Shown here: in pieces, positions 1 through 9,618 of the stretch
Layout of the letters: each line of letters opens with the position of its first letter
Numbering within the stretch: position 1 is the first letter of the stretch
Assembly: GCF_029893085.1 (NCBI RefSeq)
Contig: NZ_JARXWI010000017.1
Coordinates: forward strand, 1 to 64,000
Length of the DNA: 64,000 nucleotides
Direction of reading: 5' to 3'
Source: Parabacteroides sp. PFB2-10
GTDB lineage: Bacteria > Bacteroidota > Bacteroidia > Bacteroidales > Tannerellaceae
The notes under the pieces: model-generated
Seen by the model: only the letters and a program-made list of their open reading frames with translations
Database searches by the model: none
What the model was told of the DNA's origin: nothing
Position numbers and translations under genes: made by a program

Positions 1-534
1 GTAATTCCAAAATTCACCCGTTTGGGTTTTCTTGAGATATTCTTTCCTTTAGCCCCCCCCCCCAGTCGTTCGCTTCGCTCTCTTCACTGGGGGTTATTAG
101 GAGTTAAACGCCTATGGGCGTTACCTGCTTACCTTCAATTATTACAAGATTGGATTTCTCTGCAGGTGTCCCGAGAAGGGACATCCTCTTTGTAGGCCGT
201 TGCTTTAGCATCGGTATATATGTCCCAATCCAACCCGGGCGTGCCGCAGGTATGCCATCATTATATGCGTACCTGCGGCACGCATATAATGAAATTCAAT
301 GCATTAATACCGATGCTAAAGCAACGGCCTACAAAGATATGCAACCGTTCCGGTTGCACTGTCCTCCTTCACATATTACATTATCCGAAGACCTCCGCAA
401 GCAGTCACCTGAACGCGGGCATTGCCCATTCAAACAATGAAGATCGCCAACAGAAACATCGTTGTGATTGAGGTTTTCTTTCACTTTTTCACAGTTTGGT
501 TGTTTCTTCGCTCAAAGATCGATAAATAAATCAC
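1..534. other. Gene-free structured intergenic region
   Basis: No convincing gene lies here; the short open frames cross inverted repeats and look accidental. The stretch contains a run of eleven C (53-63), a hairpin CCCCCAGT/ACTGGGGG (59-66 with 86-93), a small hairpin AACGCC/GGCGTT (107-112 with 117-122), TGTCCC/GGGACA (168-173 with 179-184), a large nested inverted repeat (189-335) and GCAACCG/CGGTTGC (341-347 with 351-357). Such density suggests a dispersed palindromic element or structured RNA rather than coding DNA. Confidence 0.7.
189..335. repeat. 29-bp perfect inverted repeat with nested inverted repeats
   Basis: Bases 189-217 and 307-335 are perfect reverse complements, 29 bases each, separated by 89 bases. 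Inside, 239-252 pairs with 270-283 (14 bases), and 261-269 pairs alternatively with 281-289, so two inner hairpins exclude each other. No transposase gene or target-site duplication was recognised. A MITE-like element, a REP-type repeat or a structured transcript are all possible. Confidence 0.85.
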
Positions 535-542
535 TATATTTG
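535..542 (+). promoter_or_regulatory. -7 element of the men operon promoter
   Basis: TATATTTG fits the Bacteroidota -7 consensus TAnnTTTG and lies 21 bases upstream of the first men-operon start codon. No good -33 TTTG stands at the expected distance, so only the -7 box is supported. Confidence 0.55.
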
Positions 543-563
543 TGGCAATAAGACCAGAAAATT

Positions 564-1796
564 ATGAAGTATAAGTTGTTAGTATTAGACGTAGACGGAA
601 CTTTACTCAACGACCAAAAAGAAATATCTAAAGGCACAAAGACTGCTTTGTTGAAAGTTCAACAAATGGGTTTGCAGATTGTATTGGCATCCGGCAGACC
701 TACACATGGTGTGCTTCCGATTGCGCAGGAATTAGAACTTGACCAATACGGAGGATACATTATGTCGTATAACGGCGGGCAGATCTTTAATGCGCAAACG
801 GGTGAGCGCCTGTTTGAAAAGCGTATCGACACCCAATGGATTTCTTACCTGGAGAGAAAGTCTGTCAAAAACGGATTCCCTATATTTACCTATCAGAAGG
901 ATCGTATTATCACGAACAGACCTGACAATGCCCATGTGCAGGAAGAGGCTCGACTGAACCATATGGAGGTGGTGGGTGTGCCTAATTTCAGTGAAGCGAT
1001 CGACTTCAAACCCTGCAAGGTGATGTTGGTCAGTGACGATGCGAGTGCGTTAGCCGGATTGGAAACCCATTGGCGGAAACGGCTGAGTGGTTCCCTCGAT
1101 GTATTTCCCTCCGAGACCTACTACCTGGAGGTGGTACCCGAAGGGATCAATAAAGGTAATACCCTGGCCTTTCTGTTAGACAGGTTGAAGATAACGAAAG
1201 AACAGGTCATTGCTCTGGGCGACGGGGTATGCGACATTCCTATGCTTCAGTTGGCCGGTATGGGCATTGCAATGGGCAATGCGATGGATGTGGTAAAGAG
1301 TTGTGCCGACTATATCACCCTTTCGAATGAAGAAGACGGGGTAGCAGCCGCTTTGGAAAAGGCGGTCATCGCGGAACTGCGTGAGACCTCCATTCCGTTG
1401 GATGAACTGAACGCCCGGGCCAGGCATGCACTTATGGGGAACCTGGGTATACAATACACCTATGCGTCGCCGGAAAGGATCGAGGCGACCATGCCGGTCG
1501 ATGTGCGTACCCGGCAGCCTTTTGGCATCCTGCACGGGGGAGCCACCCTGGCATTAGCCGAAACGGTTGCCGGATTGGGGTCGATGATCTTATGCAAACC
1601 AGATGAAATCATTGTCGGGATGCAGGTGAGTGGCAACCATCTGTCGTCGGCACATGAGGGCGATACGGTGCGTGCCGTCGGTACGATCATTCACAAAGGG
1701 CGTTCGTCGCATGTATGGAATGTTGATGTGTTTACCTCGACCGACAAATTGGTATCATCAATCAGAGTAGTAAATAGTGTCTTAAAGAAAAAATAA
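564..1796 (+). CDS. HAD-IIB phosphatase fused to hotdog thioesterase (MenI-like)
   Basis: This 410-residue protein has two parts. Residues 1 to about 270 form a Cof-type HAD-IIB hydrolase with the nucleophile motif LDVDGTLLND at the N-terminus and a late GDGVCDIPML motif. Residues about 280-410 form a PaaI/4HBT-type hotdog thioesterase with the motif H324-G325-G326 and E333. It is the first gene of the men operon, three bases before menF, so the hotdog half most likely hydrolyses 1,4-dihydroxy-2-naphthoyl-CoA after MenB. The substrate of the HAD half is not evident. The domain calls are strong; the MenI role is inferred from context. Confidence 0.85.
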   Translation: MKYKLLVLDVDGTLLNDQKEISKGTKTALLKVQQMGLQIVLASGRPTHGVLPIAQELELDQYGGYIMSYNGGQIFNAQTGERLFEKRIDTQWISYLERKSVKNGFPIFTYQKDRIITNRPDNAHVQEEARLNHMEVVGVPNFSEAIDFKPCKVMLVSDDASALAGLETHWRKRLSGSLDVFPSETYYLEVVPEGINKGNTLAFLLDRLKITKEQVIALGDGVCDIPMLQLAGMGIAMGNAMDVVKSCADYITLSNEEDGVAAALEKAVIAELRETSIPLDELNARARHALMGNLGIQYTYASPERIEATMPVDVRTRQPFGILHGGATLALAETVAGLGSMILCKPDEIIVGMQVSGNHLSSAHEGDTVRAVGTIIHKGRSSHVWNVDVFTSTDKLVSSIRVVNSVLKKK

Positions 1797-1799
1797 GTT

Positions 1800-2864
1800 A
1801 TGGAACATGTTTATGCTGCCATTGATACGGCAATCCACGACAATAGAAGTTTCGTCGTATACCGTCTGCCAAATGACAATAAACTGCGTTTTGTTTCTGC
1901 AACAACGGAAGATGCGGTGCAAACTTTCTATGATTTTAATGAACTGAACGGGCTGGAAGGTTTTGTGATTGCTCCTTTCGGCGTTGGGCAGGAGTGTCCG
2001 ATCGTGTGTATACAGGCAAAGGAGATCACCTGGGAATACCCGGAGGAGTCACCCTATGATTTTACAAATGAAGAACCGCCTGTGCCGGCTCATATTACGC
2101 CGCGCTACAAGAAAAGGTTTCACAAGTTTATGGCTGCCTTCCATGAATGGGGCATGCAAAAGATTGTCTTTTCTCGGCAGTTAAAGATGGAGCGGCCCGA
2201 TATGTTTTCGCCTTCGGAGGCATTTATGAAGGCTTGTTACCGCTACCCGGACGCCTATGTCTATCTTTTCCATACACCGACCACGAGTACCTGGCTGGGG
2301 TGTACGCCCGAGTTGTTGCTCGAAGGGGAAGGTGAACAGTGGCGGTCTGTTGCCTTAGCAGGCACTCAGCCTTTGGTAAACGGTGTCCTGCCTATGGTAT
2401 GGAGTGAGAAGAATTATGAAGAGCAGCGCATGGTGTCGGATTATATCTACAACCAGTTGCAGGCTGCCGGAATCGATACGAAAGAAGAGGGGCCTTTTAT
2501 CGTCCGTGCCGGCGAAGTAGCCCACCTAAGCAGTACATTCCATTTTACACTTCCAGACAATGAATACCTGGGCGATCTGTTGCAGTTGCTTCACCCAACG
2601 CCGGCGGTTTGCGGTTTGCCGAAAGAAGATGCCTATTGGTATATATGCGACCATGAAGGCTATTCGCGTGACTATTACAGTGGGTTTCTCGGATGGTTGT
2701 CGCCGGATGGGAAGACGGAATTATATATGAATCTTCGATGCATGCAGATTGGTCCTAAAATCCTGATGCTTTACGCAGGCAGTGGCCTTTTGCCTCTTTC
2801 GACGGCCGACGACGAATGGCAAGAGACGGAAGCAAAGATGCAGACGATGAAGGCGCTTTTATAA
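1800..2864 (+). CDS. menF: Isochorismate synthase MenF
   Basis: A chorismate-binding enzyme of 354 residues that converts chorismate to isochorismate, the first step of menaquinone synthesis. Family motifs include the GTQPL segment, WSEKNYEEQRMVSDYI, the HPTPAVCGLP segment and the C-terminal YAGSGLLPLSTADDEW. It is shorter at the N-terminus than the Escherichia coli enzyme but keeps the whole catalytic C-terminal domain. Its place between the MenI-like fusion and menD makes menaquinone synthesis, rather than siderophore synthesis, the likely role. Confidence 0.92.
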   Translation: MEHVYAAIDTAIHDNRSFVVYRLPNDNKLRFVSATTEDAVQTFYDFNELNGLEGFVIAPFGVGQECPIVCIQAKEITWEYPEESPYDFTNEEPPVPAHITPRYKKRFHKFMAAFHEWGMQKIVFSRQLKMERPDMFSPSEAFMKACYRYPDAYVYLFHTPTTSTWLGCTPELLLEGEGEQWRSVALAGTQPLVNGVLPMVWSEKNYEEQRMVSDYIYNQLQAAGIDTKEEGPFIVRAGEVAHLSSTFHFTLPDNEYLGDLLQLLHPTPAVCGLPKEDAYWYICDHEGYSRDYYSGFLGWLSPDGKTELYMNLRCMQIGPKILMLYAGSGLLPLSTADDEWQETEAKMQTMKALL

Positions 2865-2872
2865 GAATTATG

Positions 2873-2941
2873 AATTGTGAATTATGAATTATGAAGGGGG
2901 AAGAGTTTTCTCTCATAATTCATAATTCATAATTCACAATT
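2873..2941. repeat. AT-rich inverted repeat between menF and menD
   Basis: 22-base perfect arms at 2873-2894 and 2920-2941, built of tandem GAATTAT-type units, surround a purine-rich loop. In RNA this would be a long AU hairpin just ahead of menD (start 2950). There is no U-run after it, so it is not a typical terminator. It may stabilise the mRNA or simply be an expanded simple repeat. Confidence 0.8.
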
Positions 2942-2949
2942 AAGAAAAT

Positions 2950-4620
2950 ATGTATACTAATAAAAAATCAATACTCCAATTAGTAGAGCTACTAAAGGAA
3001 TATGAAGTAAAAAACATTGTGTTGTGTCCGGGAAGCCGAAACGCTCCGCTGGTGCATACATTTGTAAATCATCCCTATTTCCAGTGTCATTCGGTAACCG
3101 ACGAGCGAAGCGCAAGCTTTTATGCGTTGGGATTGGCCTTGCACGGTGGGAAACCGGCGGCAGTTGTGTGTACATCGGGAACAGCTCTATTGAATATGCA
3201 CCCGGCTGTGGCGGAAGCCTATTACCAGCAGGTGCCTCTTGTGGTGATCTCTGCCGATCGTCCTATTCAATTCCTCGGGCAGATGGAGGGGCAAACCATT
3301 CCGCAAGCCAATGTCTTTGCCTCCTTAGTCAAGAAGTCGGTCAGCCTGCCCGAAGTGCGCACCGAAGAGGAAGAGTCTTTTTGCAACCGCCTTATTAACG
3401 AAGCCCTGTTGGAATTGAACCACCGAGGGAAAGGACCTGTCCATATCAATGTACCTATTTCGGAACCTTTGTTTGAGTTTACGACTGAGAAGCTACCGGA
3501 TGTACGCGTGATCACCCGCTACCAGGGACTGAATGTGTATGATAAGGACTATAACGAGCTCGTCAATCGCCTGAACAGGTATAACCGTCGGATGATGCTG
3601 GTCGGACAAATGATGCTTATCTATCTTTTTGACAAGAAGATCAGCAAATTGATATATAAGCATTTTGCCTGGTTGACGGAGCATCTGAGTAACCGGACTG
3701 TTCCCGGCATGGCTATCAAAAACTTCGATACGCTATTGTATCTGCTTTCGGAAGAGGAAAAGGAGAAGATGCGTCCGGAGCTGGTCATTACCTATGGCGG
3801 CCATATTGTGTCGAAACGCGTGAAGAAATTCCTGCGCGATCATCCGCCGAAAGAGCATTGGCATGTGTCGGCCGACGGCGAAGTGGTTGATATGTTCGGC
3901 TCCTTAACGACGGTGATCGAAATGGATCCTTTCGAGTTTATAGAGAAAATAGCTCCTTTGCTTGAAAACAAACCCTGCACCTATCCGCAGGTTTGGGAGA
4001 ACCTTTCCAAACAGATTCAAGCGCCAGAGCTTCCTTATTCCGCCATGACAGCGATAGGGTCGCTGATGAAATCGATGCCCGAGGTGGCCTCGTTGCATCT
4101 GGGGAATAGCTCTACGGTGCGCTATGCGCAGTTGTTTACATTGCCGGAAACCGTCGAGGTGTGTTGCAACCGGGGGACTGCCGGTATCGATGGGTCGCTT
4201 TCGGCGGCGTTGGGCTATGCCTCCTCTTCGGATAAGATCAACTTTATTGTATTGGGCGATTTGGGTTTCTTCTACGATATGAATGCTCTCTGGATGGGAG
4301 AGATACGGACTAATGTGCGTATTCTTCTGATTAATAACGGCGGAGGAGAGATATTCCAAACCATTCCGGGATTCAATATGCCGGAAGAGACCCGGAAATA
4401 CGTGACGGCTGTGCATACAACCTCTGCCAAAGGATGGGCGGAAGAGCGGGGATTCCGGTATGGTTCCGCACGTAATACAGAAGAGTTGGCCGAGGAGATG
4501 GCTGGTTTTGCGACTGCTGAGGAGGCCGACCGCCCTATGTTCCTGGAAGTTTTTACGGATAAAGCGGAAGACGTTCGTTTATTGAAAGAATATTATCACG
4601 CATTAAAAGAAAACAAATAA
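2950..4620 (+). CDS. menD: SEPHCHC synthase MenD (thiamine diphosphate-dependent)
   Basis: MenD joins isochorismate with the succinic semialdehyde unit made from 2-oxoglutarate, using thiamine diphosphate. The 556-residue length is normal. Visible features are the N-terminal PYR domain with [14 protein letters not shown], holding the cofactor-activating Glu, and the C-terminal PP domain with the [12 protein letters not shown]...INNGGG diphosphate/Mg motif. It stands between menF and menB in the same direction, with menB starting four bases after its stop. No MenH-type hydrolase is recognisable in the operon, so the following elimination step may be encoded elsewhere. Confidence 0.95.
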   Translation: MYTNKKSILQLVELLKEYEVKNIVLCPGSRNAPLVHTFVNHPYFQCHSVTDERSASFYALGLALHGGKPAAVVCTSGTALLNMHPAVAEAYYQQVPLVVISADRPIQFLGQMEGQTIPQANVFASLVKKSVSLPEVRTEEEESFCNRLINEALLELNHRGKGPVHINVPISEPLFEFTTEKLPDVRVITRYQGLNVYDKDYNELVNRLNRYNRRMMLVGQMMLIYLFDKKISKLIYKHFAWLTEHLSNRTVPGMAIKNFDTLLYLLSEEEKEKMRPELVITYGGHIVSKRVKKFLRDHPPKEHWHVSADGEVVDMFGSLTTVIEMDPFEFIEKIAPLLENKPCTYPQVWENLSKQIQAPELPYSAMTAIGSLMKSMPEVASLHLGNSSTVRYAQLFTLPETVEVCCNRGTAGIDGSLSAALGYASSSDKINFIVLGDLGFFYDMNALWMGEIRTNVRILLINNGGGEIFQTIPGFNMPEETRKYVTAVHTTSAKGWAEERGFRYGSARNTEELAEEMAGFATAEEADRPMFLEVFTDKAEDVRLLKEYYHALKENK

Positions 4621-4623
4621 GAT

Positions 4624-5442
4624 ATGGAAAGAATATGGACGCCTATCAAGGCTTACGAAGATATACTTTTTGACTTTTACAACGGCATTGCCCGTATCAC
4701 GATCAATCGCCCCCGCTACCGCAATGCCTTTACGCCAACTACCACCGGAGAGATGAGCGATGCGTTGCGTATCTGCCGGGAGAATGCCGATATCTGTGTG
4801 GTGGTATTGACCGGAGCCGGCGACAAAGCCTTTTGCTCGGGTGGCGATCAGAATGTGAAAGGGCGTGGCGGGTATATCGATAAAGAGGGTGTGCCGCGGC
4901 TTAGTGTATTGGAGGTTCAAAAGCAGATCCGTTCGCTTCCGAAACCGGTCATAGCGGCTGTCAATGGCTATGCGATTGGTGGAGGTCATGTATTGCATGT
5001 GGTTTGCGATCTTTCCATTGCTTCCGAGAATGCGATCTTCGGACAGACAGGACCGCGCGTGGGTAGCTTCGACGCCGGATTCGGCTCCTCATACCTGGCG
5101 CGTATCGTAGGTCAGAAGAAGGCACGCGAGATATGGTTTCTCTGCCGCCAGTATAATGCTGTGGAGGCCTTGGATATGGGACTTATCAATAAGGTCGTTC
5201 CTTTGCAGCAATTGGAAGACGAGTATGTGCAATGGGCGGAAGAGATGATGCAACTCAGTCCACTGGCTCTTCGTATGATCAAGGCGGGATTGAATGCCGA
5301 GTTGGATGGACAGGCCGGTATTCAGGAGTTGGCCGGTGATGCCACCTTGCTCTATTACCTGACCGACGAAGCACAAGAGGGGAAACATGCCTTCCTTGAA
5401 AAACGGAAACCGGACTTCAAGCAATATCCCAAGTTCCCATAA
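4624..5442 (+). CDS. menB: 1,4-dihydroxy-2-naphthoyl-CoA synthase MenB
   Basis: Crotonase-fold enzyme of 272 residues that closes the second ring by cyclising o-succinylbenzoyl-CoA. The oxyanion-hole segment [15 protein letters not shown] and the conserved [15 protein letters not shown] and [15 protein letters not shown] segments are typical of MenB rather than other crotonases. The C-terminus [11 protein letters not shown] is also characteristic. It sits directly behind menD and ahead of the MenC-MenE fusion; its product would be the substrate of the thioesterase domain of the first operon gene. Confidence 0.96.
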   Translation: MERIWTPIKAYEDILFDFYNGIARITINRPRYRNAFTPTTTGEMSDALRICRENADICVVVLTGAGDKAFCSGGDQNVKGRGGYIDKEGVPRLSVLEVQKQIRSLPKPVIAAVNGYAIGGGHVLHVVCDLSIASENAIFGQTGPRVGSFDAGFGSSYLARIVGQKKAREIWFLCRQYNAVEALDMGLINKVVPLQQLEDEYVQWAEEMMQLSPLALRMIKAGLNAELDGQAGIQELAGDATLLYYLTDEAQEGKHAFLEKRKPDFKQYPKFP

Positions 5443-5488
5443 AGAAGATATATATTTTCTTCTAAGCATGCTTTACGCTTCGCGAATG

Positions 5489-7612
5489 ATGTATCAATTA
5501 TCCATTATCCATTCTCAATTAAACTTCCGTCTTCCTGCCGGAACCTCCCGGGGTGTGTACACCTCCCGCCAGGTTTGGTATGTCCTCCTGCAGAACAGGG
5601 AAGATCCGCGTCGATGGGGAATAGGCGAATGTGCCCCACTTCCTTCGTTGAGCATAGATGATGTGCCCGAATACGAATATATCCTGGCGAAAGCCTGTTG
5701 GCAGCTGGAACAAGAGGGTGTTCTTCCGATAGATTCTCTTCGCGATTACCCTTCCATATTGATGGGATTGGAAACGGCTCTGATGCAATACCATGCCGGT
5801 GGTTTCGGTTTCTTCCCTACTCCTTTTGCACAAGGGGAGGAGGGAATCCGTATTAACGGGCTTATCTGGATGGGCGATTACGACTATATGCTATCGCAGA
5901 TACGCCGGAAGATAGAAGCCGGATATCAATGCATTAAGTTAAAGATCGGAGCGATCCGCTTTGAGGAAGAGTTGGAGTTGTTGCGATTGATCCGCCAGCA
6001 GTTCTCCGCTCGTGAGATAGAACTCCGGGTTGATGCTAACGGTGCCTTTTCGCCAACCGATGCGTTAGAGAAGTTGAACAGACTGGCTGAACTGGATATT
6101 CATTCCATTGAGCAGCCTATCCGTGCCGGGCAATGGGAGGAGATGGCACGGTTGGTGGAGGCGACGCCCCTGCCGATAGCGTTGGATGAAGAGTTAATCG
6201 GGAACTATACATACGAAAAGAAGGCGGAGCTGCTCTCAACCATCCGGCCACATTATATCATTCTGAAGCCATCCCTTCACGGAGGCTTCGCAGGGTGTGA
6301 AGAGTGGATCGCCTTGGCGGAGAAGCAAAAGATCGGTTGGTGGGTCACTTCGGCATTGGAATCAAATATCGGATTGAATGCAATCGCACAATGGACTGCG
6401 CGATGGGCTAACCCCATGCCTCAGGGATTGGGCACCGGATTGTTGTTTGAGGAGAACATTGACCTGCCTCTTACCATACAAGGAGATTGTCTTTGGTTTG
6501 ATCCTGAGAGTAAAAACCTGCCTGAAACGCCTGAAGATATGGCTTTTCCTGCTGAAGGAAATTATTGCTTTCAACGCAAAAAACAAAGACTGCATGCCCT
6601 GACATCTATCGACGAAGAGGTGAAATTATTCCTTGAAGAATGGCAAAACGAGCAACCCTGCCTCCCTGTCCGTACCTCGGGTTCTACCGGAACGCCCAAA
6701 GAATTATGGGTACGCAAAGACCGGATGATGCAAAGCGCCCGCATTACCTGTGCATTCCTTGGTTTGAAGAAAGGGGATGTGGCACTACACTGCCTGCCTC
6801 TTTCCTATATCGCGGGTAAGATGATGCTGGTGCGTAGCCTGGTGGCCGGATTGTCTTCGAAGTTTATTTCCCCCTCTTCGCATCCGCTTCAGGAGGATAT
6901 GGGAAGAATTGACTTCGTGGCCCTTACTCCAACGCAGGTGTATGAGACATTACAGGTGCCGGAAGAAAAAGAAAGGTTGAAGCGTATCAACCATGTTCTT
7001 ATCGGCGGCGGCAGCCTTCCACCGGAGGTAGAAAGAAAATTGGCCGGATTTCCCAATCATATCTACGCGACATACGGCATGACAGAGACCCTTTCCCATA
7101 TCGCGCTGCGCCGCGTAAGCGGGGAAGAGGCAACGGAGTGGTATACCCCCTTTCCCTCTATCAGGCTTTCGCTTTCCGAAGAGGGAACATTGGTTGTCGA
7201 CGCTCCCTTGGTCGCTGCGGAGGTTCTTGTAACGAATGATATAGCTGTCATCCGGGAGGATGGAAGCTTCCGGATTCTGGGGCGAAAAGACAATGTGATC
7301 AATTCAGGAAGTATAAAAATACAAATTGAAGAGCTGGAAACAGTGCTTCGTGCATTTATTTCTTTTACTTTTGTGATTACCTCGGTGTCCGACCCGAAAT
7401 GGGGCGAAATAGTTGTTCTCTTGATAGAGGGCGCCTGCCGGACAGAAGAGGTCTATGCCCTTTTAAAAGAGATGTGTGCACAAGAAAAGATACCGAAGTA
7501 TCATTGTCCCCAATATGTTTTCCGGGTAGAGCAGATTCCTCTGACGGAGAACGGGAAGATCGACCGGGCGAATTGTCGCCGACTGGCTGAAGAAATAATA
7601 ACACGATCATAA
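5489..7612 (+). CDS. MenC-MenE fusion: o-succinylbenzoate synthase / o-succinylbenzoate-CoA ligase
   Basis: One uninterrupted frame encodes two successive enzymes. Residues about 1-350 are an enolase-superfamily MenC with KLKIG (near 150), RVDANG (near 180), EQP (near 208), LDEEL (near 233) and LKP (near 259). Residues about 365-707 are an AMP-forming ligase with the P-loop SGSTGTPKE (Gly398), YGMTET and a C-terminal GKIDR motif. The frame opens at 5387 inside menB; ATGs at 5468, 5486 and 5489 are possible starts, and 5489 gives the most family-like N-terminus (MYQLS). The ligase is short at its N-terminus, as compact MenE proteins are. Confidence 0.9.
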   Translation: MYQLSIIHSQLNFRLPAGTSRGVYTSRQVWYVLLQNREDPRRWGIGECAPLPSLSIDDVPEYEYILAKACWQLEQEGVLPIDSLRDYPSILMGLETALMQYHAGGFGFFPTPFAQGEEGIRINGLIWMGDYDYMLSQIRRKIEAGYQCIKLKIGAIRFEEELELLRLIRQQFSAREIELRVDANGAFSPTDALEKLNRLAELDIHSIEQPIRAGQWEEMARLVEATPLPIALDEELIGNYTYEKKAELLSTIRPHYIILKPSLHGGFAGCEEWIALAEKQKIGWWVTSALESNIGLNAIAQWTARWANPMPQGLGTGLLFEENIDLPLTIQGDCLWFDPESKNLPETPEDMAFPAEGNYCFQRKKQRLHALTSIDEEVKLFLEEWQNEQPCLPVRTSGSTGTPKELWVRKDRMMQSARITCAFLGLKKGDVALHCLPLSYIAGKMMLVRSLVAGLSSKFISPSSHPLQEDMGRIDFVALTPTQVYETLQVPEEKERLKRINHVLIGGGSLPPEVERKLAGFPNHIYATYGMTETLSHIALRRVSGEEATEWYTPFPSIRLSLSEEGTLVVDAPLVAAEVLVTNDIAVIREDGSFRILGRKDNVINSGSIKIQIEELETVLRAFISFTFVITSVSDPKWGEIVVLLIEGACRTEEVYALLKEMCAQEKIPKYHCPQYVFRVEQIPLTENGKIDRANCRRLAEEIITRS

Positions 7613-7631
7613 ATTATAAAACGTCAACCCC

Positions 7632-9599
7632 ATGAAAAAAACACTTTTCTCCCTGGCTCTCTGCTTCGGAGTCCTGCTATCGGCAACCGCACAGGTTTAC
7701 GATATGAACAAATTTCCGGGCAATCCGACACCTGATGTATTGGAAAAGTATGCCGGTTATGATTGCTTGGTCTTATTAGACAGTACCTCCGTTGAGGTGG
7801 AGGCTACCGGATCGGGCAGCTTCATTATCTATAAAAGCTTGAAGATACAGACGCCTAAAGGTGCTGTGGCGAACCGGATCGTTAAATACGATTACGACCC
7901 CTTGACAGCATTTGCCGAGTTCCGCCATGTGACTATCTACCGGGCTAATGGCGATATCCTCAACCTGGATGTGACCAAAGCCTGCGATTATGCCGCGCCC
8001 GCTCGCTCTATTTACTGGGGAGCCCGTCAGATTATGATGGAGGTGGGACGGTTGGAGCCGGGCGATATTGTTGAATACAAGATCCGGAAGAAAGGATTCA
8101 CCTACGCGCTTTTGGCTGATGGTGGCGACGATGATGCCCGCTTTATCCCTCCGATGCGCGGACATTTCTACGATATTGTTCCCTTCTGGGTGGAGAATCC
8201 GACTCTGCGCAAGGTCTATTCGGTGACACTGCCGAAGGAGAAAGAGATGCAATACGAGTTTTATCAGGGTGAAAGCAGTTCGTCTGTCTACTTCCAAGAG
8301 GAGGGCAAGAAATATACCTTCCAGATGCGGGACGTACTTCCCTTCCGTGCGGAACCCAATATGGTGGATCTCTTTGATGCCGCCCCCAAGCTTTTCATGT
8401 CGTCTACGCCCAGTTGGGTAGACAAATCCCTGTGGTTTAATAAGGTCAATGAGGACTACGGCAGCTTTGAAGCGCTTCCCGAAGCCCAGAAGAAGGTGGA
8501 CGAACTCATCAAAGGCAAGAAAACGGATATGGAAAAGATCGCTGTATTGACCCATTGGGTGGCCGATAATATCCGTTATTCCGGGATCTCGATGGGCGAA
8601 GGCGAAGGATTTACCCTACATAATACGAAGATGAATTATACCGATCGCTGCGGTGTATGCAAGGATATCGCCGGTATGCTGATCTCTTTCCTGCGTATGG
8701 CCGGTTTCGAAGCCTATCCCGCCATGACCATGGCCGGCAGCCGGGTGGAGAAGATCGCGGCCGATCACTTTAACCACTGCGTGGCAGTTGTTAAGCTTTC
8801 CAACGGAACCTATATGCCGCTCGACCCGACCTGGGTGCCCTTTACCCGCGAACTATGGAGCAGTGCCGAACAACAACAGAATTATCTGCCAGGTGTTCCG
8901 GAAGGATCTGATCTGCAACTCACTCCCCTGTCGGCTCCCGAAAATCACTATGTGCGCATAAAAGCGGAGAATCGCATTGACGAAAAGGGTCGTTTGCAGG
9001 GACAATTCACCATCACCGCCGAAGGACAGTCCGACCGTGCCATTCGCCGGATATTCACGACCGGATGGCAATCCGAATGGCAGGCATCGCTCGAACGCGA
9101 ACTACTCAACGTATCGCCGAAGGCCATACTGAAGAAGGTCGACTACGGCAAAGCGCCGAAAGACTACCAGGCGGCACCTATCCGTATCACCTTCACCTAT
9201 GAAATACCCAACTATGCCGTCACAACCGGCAGTGAATTGTTGTTTAAACCGATGGTTATGAACAACCTGTACGATCAGGTTAAAACCTTTTTGCGCTTAG
9301 ATACAAGCCTGGATAAACGCCAATATGGCTTTAAAGATGCCTGTTCCCGCTTGGTCGAAGTAGACGAAACGATCCGCTTGCCTAAAGGTTATCAGCTGGT
9401 CACCTTCCCGAAGCAGGGGAGCCTGCGAAGTGGCTGCGCCGACTTTATCGGATTCCTTCAACAGGATGGCAACCAGATCCGCTTGCGTTCGGAGATTGCC
9501 CTCAAGAAGCGGGTCTATGAACCCGAAGACTGGGACGACTTCCGCCAGGCGGTAGAGGCCTATAAGCAATATGGAGACTATATCATTGTCAGCAAATAA
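7632..9599 (+). CDS. Exported DUF3857/transglutaminase-like protein, intact triad
   Basis: A 655-residue secreted protein with a signal peptide (MKKTLFSLALCFGVLLSATAQ region). An N-terminal DUF3857-type beta domain is followed by a transglutaminase-like core with Cys343 (in RCGVCKD), His382 (in DHFNHC) and Asp398 (in PLDPTW), and then a C-terminal beta domain. Substrate and reaction are unknown; the family is common in Bacteroidota and may act as protease, transglutaminase or binding protein. It begins 19 bases after menC-menE and so may be cotranscribed with the men operon, though nothing in its sequence ties it to menaquinone. Confidence 0.85.
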   Translation: MKKTLFSLALCFGVLLSATAQVYDMNKFPGNPTPDVLEKYAGYDCLVLLDSTSVEVEATGSGSFIIYKSLKIQTPKGAVANRIVKYDYDPLTAFAEFRHVTIYRANGDILNLDVTKACDYAAPARSIYWGARQIMMEVGRLEPGDIVEYKIRKKGFTYALLADGGDDDARFIPPMRGHFYDIVPFWVENPTLRKVYSVTLPKEKEMQYEFYQGESSSSVYFQEEGKKYTFQMRDVLPFRAEPNMVDLFDAAPKLFMSSTPSWVDKSLWFNKVNEDYGSFEALPEAQKKVDELIKGKKTDMEKIAVLTHWVADNIRYSGISMGEGEGFTLHNTKMNYTDRCGVCKDIAGMLISFLRMAGFEAYPAMTMAGSRVEKIAADHFNHCVAVVKLSNGTYMPLDPTWVPFTRELWSSAEQQQNYLPGVPEGSDLQLTPLSAPENHYVRIKAENRIDEKGRLQGQFTITAEGQSDRAIRRIFTTGWQSEWQASLERELLNVSPKAILKKVDYGKAPKDYQAAPIRITFTYEIPNYAVTTGSELLFKPMVMNNLYDQVKTFLRLDTSLDKRQYGFKDACSRLVEVDETIRLPKGYQLVTFPKQGSLRSGCADFIGFLQQDGNQIRLRSEIALKKRVYEPEDWDDFRQAVEAYKQYGDYIIVSK

Positions 9600-9618
9600 T
9601 CTAAACAGAAAATACAGT

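Noticed and set aside
53-63. C11 tract as a phase-variation switch
   Set aside because: It is intergenic, part of a hairpin, 472 bases from the -7 box of the men operon and not inside a gene or promoter spacer.
114-471. Two overlapping open frames (108 and 83 codons) as genes
   Set aside because: They run through perfect inverted repeats, have unlikely protein composition and no relatives I recognise; the DNA symmetry explains them.
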